A DNA stretch of 64,000 nt from Aquilaria yunnanensis (lineage: Eukaryota > Streptophyta > Magnoliopsida > Malvales > Thymelaeaceae), in NCBI GenBank assembly GCA_039654915.1, contig CM077593.1, forward strand, positions 41,324,501 through 41,388,500, in the 5' to 3' direction. This document shows positions 9,696-22,000 of the stretch, piece after piece. The stretch's first letter is position 1, and each line of letters starts with the position of its first letter. Made by a program: the position numbers and the translations under genes. Under the pieces are notes generated by a model. That model was not told where the DNA came from and searched no databases. It saw only the letters and a program-made list of their open reading frames with translations.

Positions 9696-12121
9696 ATGCC
9701 TATCCCTGAGAGCTGGCAGCCTCTTTTATCCCATCCTTGTTGCACTACCCCTAAAAAATTAGAGAGGTGGAAGAAGAAGTTCTTTCTTCCTTCTTACGCC
9801 ATTACCCAGCTGCCACGACCTGACCACTATGCTTTTTCAAACCGTAGTACCGAGGTTACCATTTTCCGAGCCCAACTGAAGGCCGGACTTCGGTATCCTC
9901 CCCCGAAGATGGTTTGTGAGTTCTGCCAATTTCATGGCATTGCTGTGAATCAGCTTCCCCCGAACTCGTACTGCTATTTTAACGCCTTCCTCTGTATGTG
10001 TGGCATCTTCGGGATAAAACCCCATTTTATAATCTTCATGCAGTACTACAAGCTCTTCGTGGTCCCAAAGGGTGGCTTCTACTTTATGCTACCTCGGGGA
10101 TCCGGGAGCAAAAAATTCATGTTCACCTTCGCCACCAAGGACAGCTGGCGGGGGTGGCAACAGAAATTCTTCTTCCTGAAGATGAAGGAGGCCTGGTCGT
10201 ATGTTCCGACCAAATGGGCTCAGGGAAAGCTAGATGTGGATGTCGTTGATCCGAGGTTGTTGCTGACTCCAGAGTTGGCTTCCACTTTCGTGGACTTCGA
10301 CGGCCGCATCCGCGCCGTCTCTGACTGGGCTTCCGAGGTCGCTCCGCGCTCTCTGTACCCCTTCCCTATCAACTGGAGGTTGATGACTGAAGAGGTCCTT
10401 CGGGAGTTAAAGGTGGTTAAGGAGCACGAGACCGACCTCGAGATGCCAGCTCCTGCCATCGCCGGGAAGGATTCCTGGTTGGTGCAGCTCCTTCGGGAGG
10501 AAATCTCTTTTGAAACGTTTGTCGAAAGTGAGTTATCTTCTACTCCCTTGTTGTTTTTCCCTCGGACTTACGCTGATGTCTTTTTTCTTTTTCAGAGATG
10601 GGCGACGAGACCGCTGCATTTTACAAGTCCCTTTTCTCCGGCCAGGTGGAGAAGGGCGATCAGAAAAAGAAGGCGGCTTCCCGAAGGCGGAAGTCTACTG
10701 GCGCTGGGCCTTCGGTGAAACGGGCAAAGAAAACTGCCCAGGTTCCTCTCGAGGAAATTTCCGAGGAGGCAGTCGAGGAGCCTGGGGCAGCCGAGATTCT
10801 GCCGCCCGAGGCTGCTGCTGAGGTCCCTGCCTCAGCCGAGGTTTCTTCCGCCGACGTCCCTCCCCAGAGCCCTTCTGCGCCGTAGGCCCTTCTGGAGGCT
10901 GTGGTAGAGGCTCCTTCTGCCGAGGAGCGGCGTAAGAAGAAAGGCAAGGGGATTTCGACCGAGGAGTCTCAGGACTCCGAGGACGTCGTGGTCGAAGTAC
11001 TGCCAGGTTTGTTGTTTTCAGAACAAGTATGGCTCTTTTGTTTTTCTGAATTTTCCTTTGTCTCTGACCTGCTTCTCATTTTCGCCATGCAGGGGAGTTG
11101 CTTACCCCAAACTGGGTGGCCGAACACACGAAGGCGCGGGCCCTTCGCGATGCCAAAGTCCCGCAAGGGAAGATAACAAAAGAGCCTTTCTGGACATTCA
11201 CGGAGGACATGAACTTGTACTCCGAAGACTGTCCTAAAATGGCGAAACAGATTTTGAAGGGGGTGCTTACAGAGGCCTCCTTCAAGGCTATTGCGGCGGC
11301 CCATCCGGGCGATGACACCCTCGCGGCGAAAGTCACCGAGCATGCTGCTCAGGTATGCTCTTCACACCTTTTTCCCTTCAATTTTTCCTAAGTGCTTGGC
11401 TCTTTCTGACCTTGCGTTCATCTTTTCATAGCTGATGGGGTACGCCGGCTTTCTCCGAGTTCGGGTGGCCAGGCAGACGGCGTTCCGAGCTTCGGCCTTA
11501 GAGGCCTTAGAAAAGTCGAAAGTCACGTGCTCGGAATTGACCGCCAAGAACCAGCAGCTGGCAAATGCTGCGAAGAAAGAAGTTGCTGCCCTTCGGGAGG
11601 AGTTCCGGAAGGAAAAGGAAGACTTTGAGAAGGACTCCTCCCTGAAGATTGCTGACCTCCGCGATCAAGTGGCGGGGATGCTCGCTGCCAACCAAGACCT
11701 TCTCAAGGATAAGTCAGATTTTGACAATCTCATACGGTCGTTGGTGACTGAGAAAAAGGCCCTTGAAGCCGAGGTCCAGTCTTTGAAGAAGGAGCCCGAT
11801 GCGAAGAAGAGGGTGAAGGCACTGAAGAAGGAGGTTGCAGACTTGAAGGACGAGCTCGAGGACCTTGAGGTTGAGAAGGATAAATCTGACCAAATGACCA
11901 AGGTCGCCTTCCAGGACGGATTCTGCCTTGCTCGGCACCAAGTCCTTGAGAGGTTCCCAGGTCTGGACCTCTCTTTCTTGGAAGCTCTGAACATTCCCGA
12001 TGGGCCTCGGTGGTCCTGGTCAAAAATCGAGCACCTGAACCTGCCTTCCACAATTCCTGCGCCGAAGGTGGTGGAAAAGCGCACAGAGGCTGGTGGCTCC
12101 CGGGACGCCGAGAACCCTTAG
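9696..12121 (+). CDS. Spliced antisense-encoded protein of the Tat-type Gypsy (putative gypsy-type transposon domain plus coiled coil), one internal stop
   Basis: Four exons: 9696-10527, 10596-11006, 11093-11352 and 11432-12121. All three introns are GT-AG (68, 86 and 79 bp) with pyrimidine-rich 3' ends. The exons sum to 2,193 nt, exactly 731 codons, with phases 1, 1 and 0. The ATG sits in CCAAAATGCC. Exon 1 carries a domain like Pfam Transposase_28 (HGIAVNQLPPNSY, GGFYFMLPRGSGSKKF). Exon 2 is low-complexity Lys/Ala/Glu-rich. Exon 3 has EPFWTFTEDMNLY. Exon 4 is a long heptad-like coiled coil (about 11500-11910). A single TAG at 10883-10885 (codon 374) interrupts exon 2. Function is unknown. 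The gene is convergent with pol. Matching exons and introns recur in two other elements here, which supports real splicing. It is not an env-like gene: I see no signal peptide or transmembrane segment. Confidence 0.78.
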
Positions 12122-12227
12122 GCTGTTTTAGGGGCCTTTTCCTATTTTCCTCTTCATTTTTGTGCTCCTTCTTCGGGCACTTCTTCTTTGTAAGCCTGAT
12201 CATTCTCAATGAATATATTTTTTGGCT

Positions 12228-12625
12228 AAGTCTTTTTGCAAGATTTTGCATTTCCATTGTCCCGAACAAGTTCGCTCAAGAGACTTCGGGAAACCTGCAA
12301 TCACCGAAATTTATTCTCCTCTTTTTGCGATGAGTACTTTCGCAAGATTTTTGTTTTCCATTTTCCCGAGCATGATGGCTCAAGGGACTTCGGAAAATCA
12401 CATCTGTGCTTTTTGCGGCGAGTACTTTCGCAAGATTTTTGTTTTCCATTTTCCCGAGCATGACGGCTTAAGGGACTTCGGAAAATCACGTCTGTGCTTT
12501 TTGCGGCGAGTACTTTCGCAAGATTTTTGTGTTCCATTTTCCCGAGCATGATGGCTCAAGGGACTTCGGAAAATCACATCTGCGCTTTTTCATGGCGAAC
12601 ACCTTCGCAAAATTCTGTCTTGCAC
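12228..12625. repeat. 88-bp tandem repeat between the convergent pol and antisense gene
   Basis: The phrase GAGTACTTTCGCAAGATTTTT recurs at 12332, 12420 and 12508, a strict 88-base period. Degenerate copies lie on either side (about 12228-12320 and 12590-12625). It fills the only spacer between the two convergent reading frames. Tandem repeats in the 3' untranslated part are known in Tat/Ogre elements. Short open frames here are products of the repeat. Confidence 0.9.
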
Positions 12626-12708
12626 CCTTTTGTATACTTAAGAATTTTTTCTCAAGGACATTCTGTACTTAGGATATTTTTTGCACAACACAATCCTTCC
12701 GCTCCATC

Positions 12709-15700
12709 TTAAGCATAGAATTTCTTCAGGGCATCTGAGTGCCAACTGTTTTTCAATTCTACGCCTTCGGTGTTGCCAAGTTTGTACACGCCTTTTCGTA
12801 CTTTGGCAAGAACCAGATAAGGTCCTTCCCAGTTCGCGCGAAATACCCCGTGAGATGGCTTTCGGGGTGCAAAGTCAGCCTTTCGGAGAACGAGGTCCCC
12901 TTTCTTGATTTCTTTTGGCCTGGCTCGTAAATTTATAGCCGCCGTCACTCTTTGCTGGAAAGCTTTTCTTCTCAGCTCAGCTATTTCTCTGTGTTCGCCG
13001 ACGAGGTCGAGCTTCGTTCTTAGGCCGAGGTCATTTCCACCTTCATCAAATACTTGCACCCGTACTGATGGTCTAACTATCTCGATAGGGATGATGGCCT
13101 CTGTTCCGAAGATGAGTGAGAAGGAAGTCTCCCCTGTGGCTCTTCGGGGCGTCGTTCGGTAACTCCATAATACGCTTTAGAGTTCTCCTGGCCATTTCCC
13201 TTTTGCTTCCCCCAGTCTCTTTTTCAGGCCATCTTTTATGGTCCTGTTAGATACCTCTACCTGCCCGTTGCTTTGGGGGTGAGCTACTGGGGCGAAGTGC
13301 ATCTTTATTCCGAGATCGCTGATAAATTCCTTGAATCCTTTGTCTATAAATTGGGATCCATTATCAGCCACTAGTACCCTCGGTATGCCGAATCTGCATA
13401 CGATGTTCTTCCATACAAACTTCTGCACTTCTTTTGCCGAGATAGTTGCTAGCGGTTCTGCCTCGACCCATTTGGAGAAATAGTCTACTGCTACCACGCA
13501 GAATTTCACGCCTCTGGACGCTGCGGGGAGTGGCCCAATAAGGTCTATACCCCAGACTGCGAAGGGCCAGGGATAGTCAGACGAAGTTACCATTTCCGAG
13601 GGTGCCCTCTGGATGTTTGCGCGTTTCTGGCAACTACCGCATTTCCAGACGAACTGCCTTGCGTCCTTTCTCAGGGTAGGCCAAAAGTATCCCTGGCGAA
13701 GTATTACTGCTGCCAGGGCATCGGTTCCAATGTGTGAACCACACATGCCTTCGTGGACTTCTTCAAGGATCATTTCAGTATCCTCGTCATTCACACATCT
13801 TTGCAGCGGATTCGCGTATCCCTGTCGGTATAGTTCTTCACCGATTAGGAAGAAACGACCGGAGCGCCTTCGCAGTTTTGCAGCGTCACCGGGGTCTTCG
13901 GGGAGCACATTTTCCGCAAGGTACCTTTTTATTGGATCCCTCCAACCTTTTCCCGAGGTCGATATGCTCAGTACTAAGATGCTCAGATGGTCTAGCACCT
14001 CAATGTAGGTCTTTGACTTCGCCAAGCAGTCTGCCTCGGTGTTTTTCCGCGGAGGTACATTTTCGATCCGTACGGCGTCAAACTCTTGAATGAGTTTTGC
14101 TACCAGCTCGTGGTATTTTGCCAAGGTTGGGTCCTTCTCCCCATAGTCTCCTGCCGTCTGCCGAACAACTAGCTGGGAATCGCTGTAAGCCTTTAAGTTT
14201 CTCACGCCAATTTTTCTGGCCAGTCGTAATCCCGCTATGAGGGCCTCATACTCAGCCACATTGTTAGTGACGTTGAAGCTAAACTTGATAGCCGTCATTA
14301 CCTCTAGGCCTTCGGGGCCTCTGATAATTACCCCAGCTCCCTAGTGCTCGGACCCCGAGGCTCCGTCAACATGCAAGGTCCATTCTGGCTCACCTTCGTT
14401 CAGATCCAGATGACTGTCCTCAGTGGTGGGTATTTCGGCAATGAATTCTGCCAGTGCTTGAGCTTTTATGGCCTTCCGAGGTTCATAGGTGATATCGTGT
14501 TCGCCAAGCTCTATACACCACTTGGAGAGCCTTCCCGAATGATCCACTTTCCTCATAACGTCCCGTAGTGGCAGGCTACTTCGGACGATGATGGGGTGAG
14601 CCTGAAAGTATGGTCGCAGCCTTCTCCCTGCAAGCACCAAGGCGTATATAGCTTTTTGCAGCAGAGGGTACCTGACTTCGGCGGCATGCAGGGATTTGCT
14701 TACATATTAGACCGGCCATTGTTTTGGCCCTTCTTCTTTCACGAGGACCGAGCTCACAGCTTTTTCCGTGACGGTGAGGTATAACACGAGGGGCTCTCCC
14801 TCGCGAGGTTGTCGTAGAGTTAGCAGGCTGGCTAGGTATATTTTGAGTTCTTCCCACGCTTTTTGGCAGTCTTGATCCCAAGGATGATCATCCCTTCCGA
14901 GGTCGCCTTCCTTTTTTGCCGCCTTAGTGAGGACTTTGAAGAAAGGCCGACACCTATCTCCGTACCTGGAAATGAACCTGCTAAGAGAGGTTATTCTTCC
15001 GGTGAGTCTCTGCACATCTTTTACTGTGGCAGGAGTTCGGAACTCGAGCAGAGCCTTAATTTTTTTGGGGTTAGCATTGATGCCTCTTTTGGATACCATG
15101 TACCCAAGGAACTTTCCCGAGGTTACCCCGAACACGCATTTTTCAGGATTTAGATGAATCCTGAAGGCTCTGAGCTTTTGGAAGGTTTCCTCTAGATCTA
15201 CAACGTGGTTGCGAGGGAGCTTGCTTTTGACTATCATATCGTCAACATACACTTCCATGTTTCTCCCCATTTGGTCTTTAAAGACCTTGTTCATCAACCT
15301 TTGGTAGGTGGCTCCTGCATTTTTAAGCCCGAAGGGCATCCTGACGTAGCAGTACGTTCCTCCCTCGGTGATGAAGGCGGTTTTTTCTTCATCTTCGGGG
15401 TCCATCCTTATTTGATGGTAGCCGTTGAAGGCGTCTAGGAAACTCAGGAGCCCGTATTCGGCAGTTGAGTCTACCAGTTGGTCTATTGGCGGAAGAGGGT
15501 ATGAGTCTTTCGGGCAAGCAACGTTCAAGTTTCTGAAGTCGATGCACATCCGGAGTTTGCTGCTGCCTTCTTTCGTGGCAATCACCACATTGCTTAACCA
15601 TTCGGGGTATTTGACCTCCCTGATGACTTCAGCGTCCAACAGGCGTTGGACTTCGGTTTTCACAAAGTTGCTCTTATGGGCTGAGATGCTTCGCTTCTTT

Positions 15701-18006
15701 TTCCGGACAGGGTTTGCTTCCGGGCTTACTTTGAGGCTACGTTGTACTATGCCAGGGTGCACCCCTGGCATGTTTTTCGGCGAGTAGGCAAAGAGATCTT
15801 TATTTCCCAGTAGAAAAGATACAAGGTTTTTCTTGTCACCTTCGGGCAAGCTCTTCCCTATTCGGGTAGATGGTCCTGGGAAAAGTTCCACTGTTTCCGT
15901 TTCCGCTCTCGCGGGATCTCCCTCTTTGTCCTTCTCTGGTGCCTTTGCCTCCATTGTTTGTGCGAGGTTATTTGCCGGAGCTTTTCGTGCTTTTACAAAC
16001 ACCTTCCTTACCTCGGCTTGATCTATGAAGACCTCTGCATCCCCATCCTTGGTGGCGAATGTGATAGTCAAGTACTTCACGTCAGGGCGAATGTGCAGGT
16101 TTCCCTGTGTCTGCCTTCCAAGGATGGCGTTGTACGAAGAAGGAACGTCCATGACGATAAATCTAGCCCTTGTGGAGGCGTACAACTCAGCTGTTCCGTC
16201 AACCGAAGTTCCTTTCATCATCAGGAGGAGATCAATCCATCCGAGGATAGGTAGTTCGGACGCTCCAACCCCGAAGGTGGGCGAGGTGACAGGCTTGAGC
16301 TCGCTGCTGGAGATGTCCAAATTCGGCAGTAAATGCGAGAATAGGACGTCAGTATTTGATCCATCATCAAGCAACACTCTTTTGACGTCCCAGTTCCCTA
16401 TCCTTGCCATGATTAGCAGCGGATCGTCATGGGGGTAGATGACGGTGGATCCATCCTTACGAGCCAGTTTCTTTGCCGAACTCTGATATTCCATGACCGC
16501 AATCTATCTGGCCTTCCGCTTTCTTTCCGAGGATGGGAGCCCCGTGGTGATGGTTTGTATCACCCCTGCAGGAGAAGGAGGGCACTTTTTCGGACTTCTG
16601 TTTCTTCGTCTGTCGGAGTCGTAGTCCTCGTCTTCGGCCCTTTCTTCCTCATCTTTTCTTCCTTTTGGGGAAGGCATCCGCAGATATTTCCGAAGTTGGC
16701 CAAGTTTTATCAGCGACTCAATGTACTTCTTCAGTTGGAAGCAGTCTTCGGTGTCGTGGCCGTGGTCGCGATGAAACTGGCAGAACTTCTTGACGTTTTT
16801 CTTGTTATCAGCGGTCATGGCCCTTGGCCGCCGAATCTGCGTCCCCTGCCTTTCCAGTGCCATAAGGATGTTTGTCCGTGTAGTGCTCAGAGGTGTGAAG
16901 CTTTGAAGTTTGCTTCCCCGCATCCTCCGAGGTCGACTTGCCTGTTCAGTTGGATGTCGGGCTTGCTGATTGGACCCTTCGGCGCGGTTGTGACCGGACT
17001 TCGGCCCGGCCATTCTCAGCTCCTCGGCAGTCATGTGCTGTTCGGCCCTTCAGTAAAATTCTCCGAAGGTGTCCGGGGGGTCCTTTGAGAACTCATAAAA
17101 CAGCTGTGAGTCTCGCCGAAGGCCCCGTGTCATGGCGAGGATGCGTATTTCGGGCTGGAAGTCCGGGACACTTAGAGCTTCCCTGTTGAATCTTTCGACG
17201 TAGTCTCGGATGGTTTCTACGTTTCTCTGCTCTATGTCGAACATCTGAACAGGCATCTTCGCCGTTGGCCGGCTTCCAATAAATTGTTGCGCGAAGCCCG
17301 TAGACAACTCCTGGAACTCAGTGATGGCTCCTGGGGGCAATGAGTTGTACCACGCAGTTGCTGGTCCCGTGAGGGTGACCTTGAAGCATTTACACATGGT
17401 AGCGTCATCAGCACCATGCATTATCATGCTGTGTCTGTACTTGGTCAGATGGGCTTGGGGATCAGTGCGGCCATCATAAATCTCCAGCCGAGGTACCCTG
17501 AAGTCGCCTGGCATGGTTGCCTCGGCCACGGTCCGGGTGAACGGGGACCCATCTTCGCAAAAGTCTCCCGTGAGCCTGTCCCAAACGGGTTTGCGAGCTA
17601 TCTACTTTTCCACCCTGTCTAGCCGCGCTAGTATTCTTTCCATGAGAACTGTGGCATTAGGCTCTTCCTCTGGGAAGGGAGATCGTCGGTGCCTCTTCGG
17701 GGAGCGAGTTTGGCGCTGAGGGGATAGGGACCTCGCCTCTGGCGACGAACTCCTTCGCTGTGAGACTTTCGGTTGCTTGGACCCAGTTTGTCCCACAGGC
17801 CGTTTCCCGAGGGGTATATTCTCCGTAGACGACTCTTCGCGCGGGTCTCCGCTTCCCGAACTACGATGAGTCGACCTCGAACTTTTCTCCCGAGGGCGTG
17901 CAGGTGAGGGAGGTCTTTGGGCCTGTGTCTGCTGTGACCATCTTCGGTCGATCTGCTGTGTCATTTCGGCCATGACCGAACGCTGAAACTCTCTCATAAA
18001 GCTCAT
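12709..18006 (-). pseudogene. gag-pol of the Tat-type Gypsy, one frame with six nonsense codons
   Basis: One continuous frame runs from ATG at 18006 to the stop at 12709 (ending KKFYA). It is broken by six stops at plus positions 17602, 17050, 16504, 14707, 14341 and 13177, with no frameshift. Order: gag (PRLEIYDGRTDPQ near 17490; FHRDHGHDTEDCFQLKKY near 16770), aspartic protease (LLDDGSNTDVLF, about 16370), RT (YVDDMIVKS, about 15240), RNase H, archaeal-type RNase H (HVDGASGSE near 14380; SDSQLVV near 14170), integrase zinc finger (near 13740-13620) and catalytic core (GIDLIGPL, VADNGSQF, HPQSNGQVE). Most stops are explainable by C-to-T or G-to-A change. It cannot make a full polyprotein but is otherwise well preserved. 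Confidence 0.9.
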
Positions 18007-18153
18007 AGTGATTACTAGAGGGCGGTCTTCCTCAGACGCAGAAGTCCCTGGGAGTGTTTGCTCAGCAGCCGGTTGTGTCTCAGGCGCGCACGGAGACCTC
18101 TAGAGTCCCTTGTCCTTAGAATGCCGAGTTTCAACGACGGCAATCTCAGAGCG

Positions 18154-18173
18154 GGTTCCCACAGACGGCGCCA
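18154..18173 (-). other. Primer-binding site of the Tat-type Gypsy
   Basis: The minus strand reads TGGCGCCGTCTGTGGGAACC, two bases inside the 5' LTR. It is the site of tRNA-primed minus-strand synthesis. An identical core appears at 57655 in the related element. Confidence 0.88.
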
Positions 18174-18175
18174 AA

Positions 18176-19037
18176 TGATGCCCGGGGGCTTCATCGTTGG
18201 TAGTCATGGTGACTGATGGAGGGACTCGAGGAGAGGAAGAATGCCTGGTGGCCGTTTTGCTTTGCCCAAGGAAGAGTACCTGAGATGCTCAAAAAAAGTG
18301 GGTTAGGAGGTCCCCAGGGTGTTATTCCGGGGAGGAGCCTCCGACGCCCAAGTCAGTGGTGCTGAGAGAAGGCAGAGGAGATAGTACTGAGAGGTTCAGT
18401 GAACTCGCCTGGTAGTATTTTCTCAGAGTGAGGAGTCAGGATATTTGCCCACCCCTAACTAGATATTATTTCCTGGTATTTATAGGAGTGCCTAGCCCGT
18501 TCAGATCTTGACACGTGTATGGTCAGATGTTCCTAAATTTCTGGGCGTAGGGGGCAAGTAGCCGGTGGCAGGCCCCTTGAGGCTTGAGCCGAGACGGGCC
18601 ATGATGTGACTTTGTTGGCGTCGGCGTGTCAGGGCGCCGTTTGAGGCGACTTGTGATGTCTGTGGGCGACATGTCAGAGGCTTCCTTAAATGCTCCTCCC
18701 GTACTCCCGAGGTCCCTGGGCGAGGTCGTCCTCTGGTATGGACGGTGCCTCTTCGGGAAACATGCCCTCAGTTCGGGGGTTCCCAGCTTCAGGGAGTTCC
18801 GCCTTCGGAAAGATCATGTTCGGCCCGCAATAGCTGGTGCCTCTTTTCCGAATGCGATCTGTTTACGACCTCGGGGGGCTAGTAGTATCCTCAAGTTTCC
18901 TAGCATGCCGGGCTCGAAGCTCTTCGGCTATCTCCCGAGGTGTATAATCCCACCTTTTCTCGGGTAGCGCTAGTTTCTTCTGACCATTCTTGTGGCAGGG
19001 AGTTCGGCCAGATAGAGGCGATAGCCTTTGGCTATCA
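18176..19037 (-). repeat. 5' LTR of the Tat-type Gypsy
   Basis: 862 bp, aligning end to end with 8061-8916. Indels include an extra GCTTT near 18260. It ends GGCTATCA and is followed by the TSD CCTGC. Confidence 0.93.
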
Positions 19038-19042
19038 CCTGC

Positions 19043-22000
19043 TAAGGCAATACAAACCATTACTACTGGCATACCATCAACTAAAAAAAAAAGGAAAGAG
19101 TGAGAAATTGCTCTGATAGAGTTTGATAGCCCAGCAAAGAAGCTACCAAGATGACATGGGTCATCAGTTAAGTTACCCCATGATGAACCCCTACTAATCA
19201 CAACTAGAATAGGGAACTGTGATGTGAAAAAGGTCCTCTGTGACAATGACTCCCATGTCAATGTCATATTTTCTCATCTGCTACCAAACCAAGGCATTCC
19301 TGATGATAAACTTGTTGGGTTTCGGGAGCCAAACAGCGCAGCGGAATTTAACCGAAACCCTCCAGGATCCAAGTGAAACGGGGTAAACCAGGTGTTCGAA
19401 AATTTCATACCTAATTTTCGGTTGAGATCTCTCACTCAACTGTAGAGTCGAATCACAAAACCTGAACAGTTGACGTGTTCAGGCTCTCTATGGTATCCAC
19501 ACGAGCCTCTCGGGATCACCACGCTTCCACCACGTCCCGGCAGATGCGTTTCTCTTGCGCTCGCAGTGCTAGCTTGCGTCCTCCAAGGAATTGCAAGAGA
19601 AGAGTGTGGCTGTCCTTTTGGGAGGCTAGGGCAAGGAGACCTGCGAATTTCTCACTTAAAAGTTGTATTTATAGTGAGACTCAACTTCCAGGCCTAAAGG
19701 GTTTCAAAGCCCTAATCCAATTAGGATTTAATTTCGGGCTTAATAATGGCTCAACTCCTTGGCCCATTATTAATACGAAATTAAAGTGAAACCATAACCC
19801 AAATAATTAGCCCATGCACTCTAATGATCCAAATAGCTCTACGTGTGCGACCCAATAGGCTCTTGCCATGTTGGCAATGATCATAAATCACATTTATGAT
19901 CATAAGCAATGAGCGGTGTCTAGCAACACATCATTGCTACCCAAGTGACAAGATTGTCGGTGAATCGACTAAACCTTTATGATCATCACCGATATATGCC
20001 ATTGTCCCTTTGTCCAAGATATCAAGACTAAGCACGAGACATGGAATGTGTCACTCTCGTATAGCCCAATCTTTGGTTTCTTGATTACCGAGTAGACTAA
20101 CTTAAACTGATGACATTGATATCATATATCAACTCATCGGAGCATGGCCATGCATTTTCTAAGTCTCACTCTATCAAGGGGCCCAAAGATATCACTCCCG
20201 TTACATAGGAGGGACAAATCCCATCTTGATCATACAAATCCCTCCGCATGATATGTGACATACCCAATGACCTCCTTCAAGTTCACTCAGTTACGAGCAA
20301 CAAAGGAAAGTATCAAAGTATGTGACTCACATGTAGGGAACCTTGATGATCTTAGGTCGAAGGACTACATATACCATGATCACTATGAGAATCACTTATG
20401 ACACTCATATAACGATCCATGAAGTGTTCTCATGGTGGGTCGGTCCAGTACACAAGTTCTCCAACTTGTACCCATATGTAGACTACATATCTCATATTAG
20501 TCTCCACATATGCTAGTCATTATGTATTATTGCAACCCGCTCCACAATAATACTATACTAGGGACGTTTAAGAATATCATTATTCTAGGGTTACAATTAT
20601 GTTTATTACGTTACGCAGAAACAAAACAACAAACAAAATTGCTGGATTAATGCCTCAATAAAATATCATGACTCAATTTGCAAAAATACAATCATCTCAT
20701 GATTGGCTTTTTGGGCACAACACTAACAAAACTAAAGCATATGTCATCCTTCATCTTTTGGCATAAGGCCAGGGGAACTTCTTCTTCCTCAGATGGATTG
20801 ACCTCCCTTTGATGCTAAAAGGGACATCTATCAAAGATGGATCATAGCTCTTCGCATCCACTATGACATGGTTCATAATAATAGACATGCCTTCTCCATA
20901 CAATGTCATCCTCAAAAGGCATACATAGGGCGTCCTTCATGTGAGGACAAACATGAAGTACTTGACCTTAGCCTTTAAGATAGCTAAACGGGATGCAGGC
21001 ATATTCATCGATCAAGCCAAAGTGCAGAAGGTGTTCATCAAAGCAAGACAAGCACCCACAAAGATTCATAATTAGACTTTAGGCAAAGCTATGGTGGAAG
21101 GAGAAAAACTGCCAAAGGGCAATAGAGATGATTATAAGAAAACATAAACCGAGGACTTAGAATTAATACCAAGTTATAGTACTCAAATAGGGAAAAACAC
21201 ACCCTAGGAGGAAAAGGTAAAACTTGTAACTTTTCAAATTTTGAATAAAGACCTGTTTTCTTACTCATCGAATGACATGCCCAGAATTAGTTTGGACACT
21301 ATTCAACATAGTCTTACGGTAAATCCCAAAGCAAAGCCAATTTGGCTGAAAAAGCATAGCATTACCCTGAATAAGAAAGACTTCATTAAAAAACAAATCA
21401 AACAACTCTTGGAAGCATGGGTGATAAGAGAAGTAAAATATCCTGACTGACTTAGCAAATCATAGCCATAAAAGAAAATAATGATAAACTTCAAATGTGC
21501 ATCAACTTTACAAGGTGAATGATGCTTGCCTGAGGAACTCGTACCCCTTACCTTCAATTGACCAACTCATGGATTCCACAACTAAATATGGTCTACTGAG
21601 TTTCCTGGATGCCTTTAGTGGATATCACTAAATTTGGATGGATCCTGTTGATGAAAAAAAACATCATTTATCACTGATAAGGGTATCTTCTGCCATATCC
21701 AAATGCCCTTCGGACTAATGAATGTATAAGCCACAAATCAGTGGCATATGGATAAAGTGTTCATCAAATATATGGGAAGAAATATGGAAGTATACATTAA
21801 AGACATGATTGTAAAAAACAAGCATCAAAATGAGCATATTGAAGACTTAAGGGAAACTTTTCAATAACTTAGAAAATTTGGCATACAATTGAACCCAAAA
21901 AAATGTGCATTTGGTGTTAAGGGTGGCAAGTTCCTTAGATTCATGGTTTCCGAAACGAGGCATAAACAGCAACCTTGAGAAAATTGAGACTTTGCTCCAC

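Larger units (their letters stand above)
8061..19037 (-). mobile_element. Complete Tat-lineage Gypsy retrotransposon carrying an antisense gene
   Basis: The element has both LTRs, a PBS, a PPT and a perfect 5-bp TSD CCTGC (8056-8060 and 19038-19042). Order on the minus strand: 5' LTR (18176-19037), PBS, gag, protease, RT, RNase H, an archaeal-type RNase H, integrase (ending 12709), a tandem-repeat spacer, a convergently transcribed plus-strand spliced gene (9696-12121), the PPT and the 3' LTR (8061-8916). A dual RNase H and an extra antisense ORF are known traits of the Tat/Ogre lineage. By eye the LTRs differ at about 34 of 856 bases (about 4%). It is inserted into an older relative in opposite orientation. 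Confidence 0.93.

Noticed and set aside
9696..12121. Antisense gene as an env-like gene or a captured host gene
   Set aside because: No signal peptide or transmembrane segment is visible. The same gene sits at the same place in three elements, so it belongs to the element lineage rather than being a recent capture.
12222..12551. Open frames with repeated FARFLFSIFPS-type motifs
   Set aside because: These are products of the 88-bp tandem repeat, whose period leaves several frames open.
12228..12625. CRISPR-like array
   Set aside because: The whole 88-bp unit repeats with no unique spacers, and the window is plant nuclear DNA.
12709..18006. Programmed stop-codon readthrough in gag-pol
   Set aside because: Six stops of all three types at irregular places, including inside RNase H and integrase, fit decay rather than a programmed signal.
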